A stretch of DNA of 50,201 nucleotides, taken from assembly GCA_021324975.1 (NCBI GenBank), contig JAJPIA010000091.1:1-50201 (forward strand). The letters are read 5' to 3'. The position numbers and the translations under genes were made by a program. This DNA is from Bacillota bacterium (GTDB lineage: Bacteria > Sysuimicrobiota > Sysuimicrobiia > Sysuimicrobiales > Segetimicrobiaceae). Below the pieces are notes generated by a model, which did not search any database, had not been told where the DNA came from, and saw only the letters and a list, made by a program, of their open reading frames with translations. Shown here piece after piece: positions 8,396 to 16,740 of this stretch; the first letter of the stretch is position 1, and the number at the start of each line of letters is the position of its first letter.

Positions 8396-9423
8396 CGGCG
8401 CCCGGATATCATGGCGGCGCGTATCCGCGGATCCAGCGCCGCGTAGACAAGGTCAACGCAAAGGTTGACGATGGTGTAGATGACGCCGAAGACGAGCGTC
8501 ACGCCCATGATCGCGGGAAAATCGGCATAGATGGCGGCCTCGTACGCGTAATGGCCGATCCCAGGCCAGCCAAAGATGGTCTCGATGAGGATGACGCCGG
8601 TCAGCAAGTCGCCGTAAGCCAGTCCAACGACGGTCACGACCGGAATCAAGGCGTTCGGCGCCGCATGCCCAAGGACGGTGTGCAGCTCGGTTGCGCCCTT
8701 GCTGCGCACCATCCGCAGGAAGCCCTGAGGCAAGACGGACAACATGCTCGTGCGGGTCATGCGGGTGAGCGTACCTGTGCTCCAGGTCGCCATAATCAGC
8801 GCCGGAAGAGCCAAATGAGATACGGCATCCCAAAACGTCTTCATGTTGCCCGCGATCAGGCTGTCGACGGTATACATGCCGGTTACGTTTGGAGGCGGCG
8901 CGTCGGTCGGGTTCAACCGCCCGGGGGCCGGCGCGATTCCCAGGTGCAGGTAAAATACGTCCAGGGCCGCCAGGGCCAGCCAGAAGATCGGCATGGCCAC
9001 ACCTACCAGGGTCACAAGGCGCACGATCAGATCCGGCGTGGTACCCCGTGTCACCGCGGCAACAATCCCTAGCGGCACAGACAGGATCGTGCTCAAAAGG
9101 ATGGTCGCCGTCGCCAGCTCGATCGTGGCAGGCATGTAGGATCGCAGATCCTGCGTGACCGGACGATGGGTGTAAATCGAGTCCGAGAGATCGCCGTGCA
9201 GCAGGTTCTTCACGTACGTCAGGTACTGCATCGGCAGCGGCTGATCCAGCCCCCAGTGATGACGATAGGCGGCCACGATGGCGGGATGGTCCGCGGCCTG
9301 CTGGCCCAGAGCGGCGACGACCGGGTCGGTGGGGATCGCACGGCTCACGGCGAAGGCGATGACGGTCATGCCGAGGAGAATCGGCACGAGAAGGAACAAC
9401 CGGCGGGCCACATATCCGATCAT
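8392..9423 (-). CDS. ABC importer permease, DppB type
   Basis: A 343-residue permease with the classic N-terminal helix of DppB/OppB proteins (GYVARRLFLLVPILLGMTVI) followed by a periplasmic loop ending in HGDLSDSIYTHRPV, then five more helices. The EAA-like coupling loop reads LRMVRSKGATELHTVLGHAAPNAL (about 220-243), and the C terminus (VNLCVDLVYAALDPRIR) is typical. The loop between helices is a little longer than in E. coli DppB because of a proline-rich insertion around 160-185. It pairs with the DppC-type protein encoded next and is separated from the binding-protein gene by 188 bases that contain a strong hairpin. Confidence 0.88.
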   Translation of the reverse strand: MIGYVARRLFLLVPILLGMTVIAFAVSRAIPTDPVVAALGQQAADHPAIVAAYRHHWGLDQPLPMQYLTYVKNLLHGDLSDSIYTHRPVTQDLRSYMPATIELATATILLSTILSVPLGIVAAVTRGTTPDLIVRLVTLVGVAMPIFWLALAALDVFYLHLGIAPAPGRLNPTDAPPPNVTGMYTVDSLIAGNMKTFWDAVSHLALPALIMATWSTGTLTRMTRTSMLSVLPQGFLRMVRSKGATELHTVLGHAAPNALIPVVTVVGLAYGDLLTGVILIETIFGWPGIGHYAYEAAIYADFPAIMGVTLVFGVIYTIVNLCVDLVYAALDPRIRAAMISGRR

Positions 9424-9530
9424 GACGGTCGCGCCGCGATCAGAACCGCCGGATCAGAGACGACACGGCTCCGCCCGCCTTACGACCGCGTCGCACATCA
9501 AGCCTCGGGACCGCGTCCGGCGGGACTGCC

Positions 9531-9557
9531 GGACCGAAGGCGTCCGACCTTCGGTCC
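9531..9557 (-). terminator. Intercistronic hairpin between binding protein and permease genes
   Basis: A perfect 10-bp stem, GGACCGAAGG paired with CCTTCGGTCC around a 7-base loop, lies in the 188-base gap after the binding-protein gene. No T-run follows on the minus strand, so a full intrinsic terminator is unlikely. Such hairpins often stabilise the upstream message or cause partial termination, so that binding protein is made in excess over permease. Confidence 0.5.
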
Positions 9558-9611
9558 GCGCCCAGCGCGTTTAGGGCCCTGCTCGGCCTTGCGTATCGTC
9601 GATCAACCAAG

Positions 9612-11273
9612 CTAGACCAACTGGATGCTCCCGACGTCGAAGAACCACACCGGGTTGGTCGCCATCGACTTGATGACATCCTTGCGGTAGCCGATCTGGA
9701 TGTTGCCCTCCCATAACCAACAGTACGGCCCCACTTGATTCATCAGGCGCTGGGCCTGATAGCAGAGCTGCTGCTGTTTGGCGGGATTCAGCGTCTTGAC
9801 GGCCTCCGCCGACAGATCGGCGATCTGCTTGGCTTGGGGAGAAAACTCCGGCGTCCACCCCTGGCGAGGCGCCGCCACGTGTCCGCCCGGAGCGAAGACG
9901 GGGAGGAAATCGGTCCACCCGATATAGTCCGCTCCCCACTCGTGGATCACCGCCTCGAGTTTGCCGGCTCGGAAGTCCGTCAGTTCCTGGGTGGACGGCA
10001 CAGGACGCAGGTTCGCGGTAATGCCGACGTGAGCAAGATCGCCCTGCACTTTCGCCGCGATGATGCTTGCGGGGACGTTCCAGAAGACCTGGTCGGACGC
10101 GTACGTCAATTCAAACGTGAACCCCTTGGGGTACCCGGCCGCCACGAGCGCGGCCTTCGCGCGGGGGATGTCCCGCTTGAATCGCTCCGACACGGGCAGG
10201 GCGTTGGGAAGTCCCGGCGGAATGACTCCGGCGGTAAACTGCCCGGCGCCCCGATAGATCTTGGCCATGCCGTCATAGTCGAGGGCGTACTTGCACGCCT
10301 CCCAGGATTGGGGAGTCTTGAGCGCCGGGTTGCGGTTCACGTGGAACCCCAGCCATGGAAATCCCAACGATGGGATGTTGAGGATCCCCACCGTCTTCGA
10401 GGTTGCAAGCTCGGCGGCTAAATCCGGCGTCAGGTTGGCGGCGATGTGCGCGTCGCCCCGCACCAAGAGGTCGCGCTGCGTAGTAGCGTTCTTCTCGAAC
10501 CTAAACACGATTCGTTCGAGGGGCGACGGCTTTCCCCAGTAGAGCGGATTCCGATGCATCGTCAGCTGCGACCCGTGGCTCCAGGCGTCCAGCACAAACG
10601 GGCCGCTGCCGGCGCTATGCTGGTCAATCCAGGCCCGTGCCGTGTCCGTCGTCGCCGCGCTCGTGGCATCATTGGCGCCGTTGTGCTCCAGGACCGAGCT
10701 GTTGGCGATGCTCAGGAACGGCGACGTGAGCAGAAACAGCCAGTCGGGGTTCACGGACGTGAGCTTAACGGTGACTTGGCTCGGTCCGGTCTTGTTGACG
10801 GACGCGACGCCGTCCTGGAACCAGGACGCGGGCCCCTTCAGGTACTTCTGGCGCCTCAGAGAGAACACGACGTCATCCGGCGTGACGGCACTTCCGTCCG
10901 AGAACCGGACCCTGGGGTCCAGGTTGAACACGTAGGTTAGGCCGTCGGGACTGACCCTCCAACTCGCGGCAACGTCGCCGGCCACCTTGCTGAAGGAGGA
11001 CCCTGGGAACGTCGTCAGCTGATCATACAAGGCCTTCAAGAAAATCGGCACCGTCAGCTCGTTCGCTCCTTGGGGGTCCAGGGTTCGCGTGTCTCCTTCC
11101 TCCACTGCCACAACCAGCGTGCTGATCTTCCCCGCCGTCTGCCCGAAGGCTCTGGAGCCGGCTTTCAAGAAAAACGGGGCGGCGGCCGCGGCCCCCAATC
11201 CGCCCAAGACTGCGCGCCTCGACATGCGCGTGTGCAGGAGCCGCCCGGGACCATCGATCCGCTGCCTACTCAT
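9612..11273 (-). CDS. Family 5 extracellular solute-binding protein with Tat signal
   Basis: A 553-residue SBP_bac_5 protein, the substrate-capturing subunit of the adjacent ABC importer. The N terminus carries a Tat-type signal: SRRAVLGGLG (about 18-27) followed by an alanine-rich hydrophobic stretch and cleavage near AFGQTAG. The mature part has the family pattern: an N-terminal DTRTLDPQGANE segment, ASWRVSPDGLTYVFNLDPRVRFSDG, and a C-terminal GWTDFLPVFAPGG region. The frame stays open for 99 codons upstream of the chosen ATG at 11273, but that part is the tail of a broken sugar-isomerase gene in the same frame. Only a weak G-rich ribosome binding site precedes the ATG. Tat export suggests that the protein folds before secretion. 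Confidence 0.88.
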   Translation of the reverse strand: MSRQRIDGPGRLLHTRMSRRAVLGGLGAAAAAPFFLKAGSRAFGQTAGKISTLVVAVEEGDTRTLDPQGANELTVPIFLKALYDQLTTFPGSSFSKVAGDVAASWRVSPDGLTYVFNLDPRVRFSDGSAVTPDDVVFSLRRQKYLKGPASWFQDGVASVNKTGPSQVTVKLTSVNPDWLFLLTSPFLSIANSSVLEHNGANDATSAATTDTARAWIDQHSAGSGPFVLDAWSHGSQLTMHRNPLYWGKPSPLERIVFRFEKNATTQRDLLVRGDAHIAANLTPDLAAELATSKTVGILNIPSLGFPWLGFHVNRNPALKTPQSWEACKYALDYDGMAKIYRGAGQFTAGVIPPGLPNALPVSERFKRDIPRAKAALVAAGYPKGFTFELTYASDQVFWNVPASIIAAKVQGDLAHVGITANLRPVPSTQELTDFRAGKLEAVIHEWGADYIGWTDFLPVFAPGGHVAAPRQGWTPEFSPQAKQIADLSAEAVKTLNPAKQQQLCYQAQRLMNQVGPYCWLWEGNIQIGYRKDVIKSMATNPVWFFDVGSIQLV

Positions 11274-11354
11274 AGCGCCCACCCCCGTTTCGTGTTGGTG
11301 TTCCGTAGACGACTGCCTCAGAACCGGTCGGATGTCGGCAACCGCCGCGTCTAA

Positions 11355-11521
11355 CAGCTGCGCCCGCACCTCGGTGACCACACGTTTCGTGCCCGCAATC
11401 ACCGCAGCCGATCCTCGTCGGGGAACGGCTTCACCTCGAAGCTGAGGAACGGCCCCTGCGCGATGTGGCCGAGGATCCCGGTCTCGACCAACAGGCGGAG
11501 GTACTCGAGCACCCCCGGCAT
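11355..11521 (-). pseudogene. C-terminal fragment of a sugar-phosphate isomerase/epimerase, frameshifted
   Basis: Between the dehydrogenase and binding-protein genes the minus strand encodes MPGVLEYLRLLVETGILG, then QGPFLSFEVKPFPDEDR, then a stop. One base out of frame it continues AVIAGTKRVVTEVRAQL. Joined, these match the usual end of TIM-barrel sugar isomerases (LSFEVKP...ED..LVIANAKRVLNEAWAQL). One missing base near 11402-11410 accounts for the shift. The N-terminal two thirds are absent, so this is a relic of a gene once cotranscribed with the lactonase and dehydrogenase. Its second frame runs unbroken into the binding-protein gene. A sequencing error could explain the shift but not the missing N terminus. 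Confidence 0.65.
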
Positions 11522-11593
11522 CGCTCGCGTCGTCGGCGATGCCGCGCCCCCGCCGCTGGCCGCCGTACACCGAGCCGCGGGCTCCTCAAATCG

Positions 11594-12433
11594 TCAGGCC
11601 CGGCGCCCGTGCAATCCCTCCGCTCCCGTGTCCGTCACCGGGTCGCGGACGCCGCCGGTGATGAGCCCGCCGTCGATGGTGACGACGCTGCCGCTGAGAT
11701 ACGAGGCGTCCGGCGAGGCCAGAAACGCGATGCAGGCGGCCACCTCCGCCGCGTCGCCAAATCGCCCCATGGGGATGCGGCCGACCCGCCTCGCCCGCGC
11801 CTCCTCCGAGAGTACGCCGCTCGCGAACCCCGTCGCGATCGTGCCCGGGGCCACGGCGTTGACCTGGATACCGAGGGGCGCGAGCTCGAACGCCATGGTG
11901 CGCGTCATCGCCTCGATCCCCGCCTTACTCACCGCGTATGCGGTCTGGTTGTTGTGGGCGATCCACGCGGCCACCGAGGCCATGTTGACGATCCGGCCCG
12001 AGCCTCGGGCGGCCATCACCCGCGCCGCCTCCTGCGCGACGATGAACGCGCCGGTCAGATTGATGCCGAGGATCTCCCCCCAGACCTGATCCGTCATTTC
12101 CAGGAACGGCGCGCCGCGCAGAATGCCAGCCTGGTTGACGAGGATCGTCAGACGCCCGAACTTCGTGACAACGGCGCCGATGGCGGACCGTACCTCGCCG
12201 CGATTCGTGACGTCGCAGGCGAGCCCCAACGCCGGGTATCCGTCTGCGACCAAGGCGGCGGCGGCTTCGCCCGCGCCGGCGCCGTTACGGTCCGCCAGCG
12301 CCACGGCCGCCCCTTCGCCCGCCAAGCGCGCGGCGACGGCGCGTCCGATGCTTCCGGCGCCGCCGGTGATCAGCGCGACGTCACCGGCAAGACGCTTGGT
12401 CAAGTCGACGCGTGGCGAGGCCGCTCGATTCAT
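11594..12433 (-). CDS. Short-chain dehydrogenase/reductase (classical SDR)
   Basis: A 279-residue NAD(P)-dependent oxidoreductase of the classical SDR family, probably acting on a sugar or sugar acid. The nucleotide motif TGGAGSIGR is at about 23-31, the NAG motif is varied (LVNQAGI), the catalytic tyrosine and lysine are in YAVSK, and the C-terminal segment is LSGSVVTIDGG. It begins 12 bases after the SMP-30 lactonase gene and a cotranscribed isomerase relic follows. Lactonase, SDR and isomerase is a common set for oxidising an aldose to a lactone and onward. The exact substrate cannot be read from the sequence. Confidence 0.85.
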   Translation of the reverse strand: MNRAASPRVDLTKRLAGDVALITGGAGSIGRAVAARLAGEGAAVALADRNGAGAGEAAAALVADGYPALGLACDVTNRGEVRSAIGAVVTKFGRLTILVNQAGILRGAPFLEMTDQVWGEILGINLTGAFIVAQEAARVMAARGSGRIVNMASVAAWIAHNNQTAYAVSKAGIEAMTRTMAFELAPLGIQVNAVAPGTIATGFASGVLSEEARARRVGRIPMGRFGDAAEVAACIAFLASPDASYLSGSVVTIDGGLITGGVRDPVTDTGAEGLHGRRA

Positions 12434-12445
12434 CGTCTTGTCCTC

Positions 12446-13333
12446 CTAAATCCAGCGGAACCGGTGGGCCGGCTTGCCGGCCGGCCCGGGCCGGCAGCAG
12501 AACAGGCTGCCGGCGTGAACTTGGCGGGCACATTCCTCCGGGGTCAGGCGGTGCCGGGCGGTGGTGATGTAGAGATCGCGGAGGTCGGGCCCGCCGAACG
12601 TCGCGCTGGTCACGAGTGTGACGGGGATCTCCACTTCCATACTGACGGCACTATCCGGGGTGTAGCGGCGGACGCGGCCCCTCCAGAACAGTGCCACCCA
12701 GACGCCGCCGTCGGCGTCGACGACCATCCCATCCGGAAGACCCTCGGCCTCCGGGATCTCGGCGAAGACGCGCCGGTTGCTCGCGGCGCCCGCCTCCACG
12801 TCAAAGTCGAAGACGTCGATGCGCTGGGTCGGGCTGTCGACGTAGTACATCAGGCGGCCGTCGGGGCTCCAGTCGATGCCGTTCGCGATCGTGAGGCCGC
12901 CGAACATCCGCTGCGGGACGAGCGCACCGCCCACCTGCTGCAGCCGGTAGAGGGACCCCGCGCCCGACGTGTGGTCGTCCGCCATTGTTCCCGCCCAGAA
13001 CCGTCCGGCCGGATCGCAGCGGCCATCGTTCATGCGGTTTCCGGCGATGTTCCGCTCGACCTCGATAACGCTCTCGATCCGATTCGACCCGGCGGGCACA
13101 AGACCGAAGCCGTCACGGATCGCGACGACGAGGCCGCCGTCGGCCCCGAGGGCGAGCGAACCGACCGGCTGTCCGAGTTCGAGCACCGGATCGGAACCGT
13201 CAGCCGGCGCAAAGCGGTGCACGCGGCCGGCCCGGATATCGACCCAGTGCACCCGGCCGCTCCGGTCGTCCCACACGGGGCCCTCGCCGAGCTCCGCGCG
13301 AACGTCCTGGACCACGTCGGCTTTTACGGACAT
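12446..13333 (-). CDS. SMP-30/gluconolactonase family lactonase
   Basis: A 295-residue six-bladed beta-propeller metal-dependent lactonase. The metal ligand E17 lies in ELGEGPVWDD. The substrate/metal loop is NRMNDGRCDPAGRFWAGTM (about 99-117), the next asparagine is in ANGIDWSPDG and the catalytic aspartate is in EGLPDGMVVD. The length is normal. It would hydrolyse an aldonolactone to the acid; the acid-sugar genes at 0.3-4.3 kb could be downstream of it. It is the first gene of the leftward train lactonase, SDR, isomerase relic, ABC importer and racemase-like enzyme. The repressor gene of the GntR family is encoded upstream on the same strand, 123 bases away. Confidence 0.88.
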   Translation of the reverse strand: MSVKADVVQDVRAELGEGPVWDDRSGRVHWVDIRAGRVHRFAPADGSDPVLELGQPVGSLALGADGGLVVAIRDGFGLVPAGSNRIESVIEVERNIAGNRMNDGRCDPAGRFWAGTMADDHTSGAGSLYRLQQVGGALVPQRMFGGLTIANGIDWSPDGRLMYYVDSPTQRIDVFDFDVEAGAASNRRVFAEIPEAEGLPDGMVVDADGGVWVALFWRGRVRRYTPDSAVSMEVEIPVTLVTSATFGGPDLRDLYITTARHRLTPEECARQVHAGSLFCCRPGPAGKPAHRFRWI

Positions 13334-13456
13334 GCCGGCACCGGGGACAGGGCCGCCGATGAACCCTCGCGTTCAATGTACTGCTGGCGAGAGATGCCGC
13401 CGGGATGATCACCCGTCGCGCTGCCCTTTGTTGTCTTCATAGCTCGTCTTCGCTCG

Positions 13457-14173
13457 TTACGCGAGTGCTTGTTGTTCGGAGCGACGCGATTGCTCGTGCA
13501 GGTCTGCCTCGTGATGAAGCCATTCGACCGACCGGCGGATGTGGAGCCGCATGGCCGCCTCCGCCCCCTCAGGATCGCGCCGCTGCAGCGCCTCGAAGAT
13601 GGGCTGGTGCTCGGCCATGACCTCGCGGATCGGGCGGATCAACCCGCCCCCAAAGGCCGCCACCATGACGTTGACCGACTGCATCGTCTGCGTCAGGGGC
13701 GCGCTGCCACCGATGTCCACGAGCCCCGTGTGAAACGCGTAATCCTGTACCATGTAAGTTCGCCGCAGGTCCGGTGTTTCGCGATCGGGAGCGATGTCGG
13801 CAAACAAGGAACGGAATGCCTCCACCTGGCGCGGCTCGATGACCGCTGCGGCCCGCCGCGCAGAGAGGCCTTCAAGCACCTCGCGCAACTCGAAGACCAG
13901 GGCCAATTCGCGCAACGAAAGCCTCCGCACAAACACGCCGCGGCGGGATCGCCATTCGACGAGTCGTTCCTGCGACAACCGCTTCAAGGCGCTCACGAGC
14001 GGCGTGCGACTGACGCCGAGGTCCTGGCAGAGTTGCGAGATTTCGATCCGCTGGCCGGCCGCGAGCGTGCGGTGGGCGATCATGGTCTTGAGGTGTTCGT
14101 AGACGTGGTCGTCGAGATTTTCGCGGGTCCCGAGCTGCCGGCGTGCTGCGACTGTCGCTTCCATGGCAGGCAT
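13457..14173 (-). CDS. GntR family transcriptional regulator (FCD/FadR type)
   Basis: A 238-residue regulator. The N-terminal winged helix-turn-helix is seen in GQRIEISQLCQDLGVSRTPL and SALKRLSQERLVEWRSRRGV. The C-terminal all-helical FCD effector domain has ELREVLEGLSARRAA, a metal-site-like segment (DYAFHTGLVDIGG) and a final EHQPIFEALQRRDPEGAEAAMRLHI. FCD domains usually bind a carboxylate or sugar acid, which suits this neighbourhood. ATG 14173 is preceded by GGGAGAG; an in-frame TTG 33 bases earlier lies inside the operator palindromes and is less likely. It is transcribed divergently from the Gfo/Idh/MocA gene and probably represses both itself and the neighbouring operons. Confidence 0.88.
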   Translation of the reverse strand: MPAMEATVAARRQLGTRENLDDHVYEHLKTMIAHRTLAAGQRIEISQLCQDLGVSRTPLVSALKRLSQERLVEWRSRRGVFVRRLSLRELALVFELREVLEGLSARRAAAVIEPRQVEAFRSLFADIAPDRETPDLRRTYMVQDYAFHTGLVDIGGSAPLTQTMQSVNVMVAAFGGGLIRPIREVMAEHQPIFEALQRRDPEGAEAAMRLHIRRSVEWLHHEADLHEQSRRSEQQALA

Positions 14174-14188
14174 ACACTCTCCCGGTAG

Positions 14189-14206
14189 ATTCAATATTGA
14201 ATTCAA
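14189..14206. promoter_or_regulatory. Palindromic operator, likely GntR site
   Basis: Two overlapping perfect palindromes, ATTCAATATTGAAT (14189-14202) and TTGAATTCAA (14197-14206), lie between the GntR gene and its divergent neighbour. A related half-site, CAATTTCGAATTG, follows directly and runs into the -35 box. The stretch is strikingly AT-rich for this genome. Its position suggests autorepression and control of the divergent gene. Confidence 0.6.
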
Positions 14207-14213
14207 TTTCGAA

Positions 14214-14243
14214 TTGACACCGCCTGTATCCTTCCCCTACAGT
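14214..14243 (+). promoter_or_regulatory. Sigma-70-type promoter of the Gfo/Idh/MocA gene
   Basis: A consensus -35 TTGACA (14214-14219) and a -10 TACAGT (14238-14243) are separated by 18 bases. Transcription would start at about 14250-14252, on or next to the ATG at 14252, so the message would be leaderless or nearly so. No ribosome binding site is visible before that ATG, which agrees. Confidence 0.6.
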
Positions 14244-14251
14244 AGCCCCGA

Positions 14252-15190
14252 ATGAACCTCTGCTTCGTCGGCTGCGGCGCCATCGCGGCGGTCCACGCGG
14301 ACATCTGCCGTCGCCTGGGGCACACGTTTCACGCCGCGGTGGGACGCACGCCCGCGTCCGCGGCCGACTTCGCCCGCGAATGGAAGTTCTCGCACCATAC
14401 CGACCGCTTGGAGGAAGCCCTCGAGCACCGGGACATCGACGCCGTGCTGATTTGCTCACCCAGCGAGGAGCACGAGACGCAGGCCCGGTGCGCCATCGAC
14501 GCGGGACGGCACGTGTTGGTGGAACTGCCGCTGGCCATGAGCTACGCCGCCGGCGCCGCGATGGCCGAACTCAGCGATCGGCGGGGCGTCACCGTGATGG
14601 TGGCCCACACCCAGCGCTTCATGCCGGCGGTGCAGGCGGTCCGCGAGGAAGTCGCGGCCGGGCGGCTACATCTGCACCACATCCTGGCCCGCTTCCTGTT
14701 CTTCCGTCGGCGTCACGTCGGCTGGACAGGACGGCCGCGCTCCTGGGCCGACAACCTCCTCTGGCATCACGCGTGCCACGTCGTCGACACGTGCTTGTGG
14801 CTGCTCGGGATGCCGCCGGTGGACGGCCTTGACGTGCGAGGGCGCATCGGACCCCGCTATCCCGCCACCGGCATCCCAATGGATCTCGACATCACCTTTG
14901 CCGTTCCCGGGGAGACGCTCGTCAACATCGGCATGTCGTATCACTCGGAGGAGACGGGGCTCGACTACCTCATGATCGGCGAGGAGCGCACGCTGCGCAT
15001 TACGCGGCGGACGCTGCTGCACGGCGTGGAAGTGCTCTACGACGGCGAGCGGGACGTCCGCTACATCGCCAACGCACTGCAAGATCGCGAGTTCTTCGCC
15101 GCCATCGCGGAGCGCCGGCCGCCTGCGGTCGGCATCACGGACGTCCTCCGGATGCTCCAGTTGGTGCATGATCAGAACCCTGCGTCGTAA
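14252..15190 (+). CDS. Gfo/Idh/MocA family oxidoreductase
   Basis: A 312-residue NAD(P)-dependent sugar oxidoreductase. The Rossmann motif is GCGAIAAVHA (8-17). The usual EKP motif is ELP here (VLVELPLAM), so its lysine is replaced by leucine. A catalytic-type histidine lies in LLWHHACHVVDTC. The C-terminal half is the normal alpha/beta dimerisation domain. The family acts on inositols, sugar acids and amino sugars; loss of the EKP lysine makes a standard dehydrogenase mechanism uncertain. It is divergent from the GntR regulator and has a strong promoter ending almost at its ATG. A terminator overlaps its stop codon, so it is a single-gene unit. Confidence 0.82.
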   Translation: MNLCFVGCGAIAAVHADICRRLGHTFHAAVGRTPASAADFAREWKFSHHTDRLEEALEHRDIDAVLICSPSEEHETQARCAIDAGRHVLVELPLAMSYAAGAAMAELSDRRGVTVMVAHTQRFMPAVQAVREEVAAGRLHLHHILARFLFFRRRHVGWTGRPRSWADNLLWHHACHVVDTCLWLLGMPPVDGLDVRGRIGPRYPATGIPMDLDITFAVPGETLVNIGMSYHSEETGLDYLMIGEERTLRITRRTLLHGVEVLYDGERDVRYIANALQDREFFAAIAERRPPAVGITDVLRMLQLVHDQNPAS

Positions 15191-15205
15191 GGAGGCGACC
15201 TCCTT
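15189..15205 (+). terminator. Intrinsic terminator-like hairpin after the Gfo/Idh/MocA gene
   Basis: AAGGAGG pairs perfectly with CCTCCTT around a CGA loop, and one more T follows. The stem overlaps the stop codon TAA. The T-run is short, so termination may be partial. Confidence 0.5.
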
Positions 15206-15395
15206 TGACCGTCTGAACCCTCGGTCGCCGGCCGCGCCAGAAGCAGACGCTCGACCGCGGCGACCTTGGTGGGGAGAGTAGGGAGATGGCGAGGTGCCAA
15301 CCGTGAGCCGGGCATTTCAGCCCTGTCCGTCTCCGACGACGGCGTACGGACCCCTGCCTCCTCTCGCAGCCGGTCCTGCTCCATCTCCCCCTCAT

Positions 15396-15431
15396 CGCAC
15401 CGTACGTGAGGTTTTCCCTCATACGGCGCAC
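15396..15431 (-). ncRNA. Group II intron domain V
   Basis: Read on the minus strand, GCGCCGTATGAGG and CCTCACGTACGGTGC form the short bulged hairpin of domain V, closed by a GAAAA loop. This is the catalytic core of group II ribozymes. It lies about 20 bases after the reverse-transcriptase stop codon, the normal place. Sequence and spacing suggest that the ribozyme is intact. Confidence 0.75.
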
Positions 15432-15450
15432 GGATCGTCTTCACCGACAG

Positions 15451-16740
15451 TCACTGGCCCCAGCGATATTGCACACGGTTGGTTCCAATGTCCACGAGCC
15501 CAAAACGCTCGTGTAAGACCTTCTCCGCGAGGCCCCAAATCGCGGATCGGTGTCGCTTCCCGTGCTTGCTCAAGATAAATCGCCGCAGACGCCGATACGC
15601 ATGCTCCTGCACCTTCCGGAAGCGCCGAGCACTCGCCGTGTGCCGGTAGTATTCCGACCACCCCAGCAAGCTCTGGTTCATCTCGGCCACAATCGCCTCG
15701 ATGGGTTCCGTCGCTCGCCGACGGTTTGTGATCTGCGTCAACCTCCGGATGGCTCGTTTGACCGCCTCCGGCTCAACGAAGAAGTGCGTGACGACCTTCT
15801 GGAAACGGGGCGCATACCCGCGCCGGTACATGAACCCCAGAAACGTGAAGCCCTCGGAGGCATGAAGGACGCGGCTTTTCTCCCGGTTCACCGGGAGCCC
15901 CAACTCCTCCAGCCGCCGAGACAGTTTCTCGGCAACCGGCTGTGGGCGTTTATCAGTGAGGACGCGAAGATCATCCGCGTACCGCACCATTTGCGCATTC
16001 CACCCGTACCGTCGGGTCATCCCTTCGGCAAGCCACCAGCGGTCCAATTCGTTCAGGTAGCAGCTCGCCAGAAGCGGCGACAACGTCGCGCCTTGCGGTG
16101 TGCCTTCCGTCGATCGATGGTACACACGACCATAGAGAATCCCAGCCCGCAGCCAGGCCCGGACCAGCCGCAAGATGTACCCGTCGGCGATCCGGCGCTG
16201 AAGGACCCGCAGCAGCCGCTCATGGGGGATCCGGTCAAAGTACGTTTCCAGATCCACGTCCACAACGTGGACGAGTCCATAGTTGAGCCACTTGAAGACC
16301 TCCAGACTCGCCTGCACCGCGGAGCGCTTCGGCCGGTAGCCGTAGGAGCACTCCTGAAAGTCCGCCTCGAACAGGGGCTCGATCACGATCCGTACCGCGG
16401 TCTGGACGACCCGATCGCGGACCGTGGGAATCCCCAGCGGCCGCTGCTTCCCGTTAGGCTTGGGGATCATCACCCGCCGTACGGGACGGCAGCGATAGGT
16501 CCCCGTCCGCAGGGCTTGCTGCAGTTCAGTCAGGAACTCCTCGACGCCCCGGGCCTCAATCATCTCGATGGTCATTCCATCGACCCCTGGAGCTCCGCCA
16601 TTCACTCGCACGCGACGCCAAGCTTCACGCAAGACGTCTGGCCGATAGATCTTGTCATGCAGGGAATGGAACCGCCGCGCCGGCTGAGCGCGTGCTGCCC
16701 GGTAGAGTGTCCGCTGCAATTCTCGGACCGAAGTCTCCAT
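15451..16740 (-). CDS. ltrA: Group II intron reverse transcriptase/maturase without endonuclease domain
   Basis: A 429-residue intron-encoded protein. Reverse-transcriptase blocks are clear: [74 protein letters not shown], the catalytic RYADDL (about residues 253-258) and [11 protein letters not shown]. The maturase domain X follows with [10 protein letters not shown]. The chain then ends at YRWGQ, with no HNH endonuclease and little DNA-binding tail. Such En-minus proteins use nicks at replication forks, or terminator structures in some intron classes, for insertion. No frameshift is seen, so the protein should be functional. Confidence 0.93.
   Translation of the reverse strand: METSVRELQRTLYRAARAQPARRFHSLHDKIYRPDVLREAWRRVRVNGGAPGVDGMTIEMIEARGVEEFLTELQQALRTGTYRCRPVRRVMIPKPNGKQRPLGIPTVRDRVVQTAVRIVIEPLFEADFQECSYGYRPKRSAVQASLEVFKWLNYGLVHVVDVDLETYFDRIPHERLLRVLQRRIADGYILRLVRAWLRAGILYGRVYHRSTEGTPQGATLSPLLASCYLNELDRWWLAEGMTRRYGWNAQMVRYADDLRVLTDKRPQPVAEKLSRRLEELGLPVNREKSRVLHASEGFTFLGFMYRRGYAPRFQKVVTHFFVEPEAVKRAIRRLTQITNRRRATEPIEAIVAEMNQSLLGWSEYYRHTASARRFRKVQEHAYRRLRRFILSKHGKRHRSAIWGLAEKVLHERFGLVDIGTNRVQYRWGQ

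Noticed and set aside
11465-13408. 647-codon plus-strand open frame
   Set aside because: It lies opposite the SDR and lactonase genes, which have clear catalytic motifs; its translation is an Arg/Gly/Asp-rich shadow.
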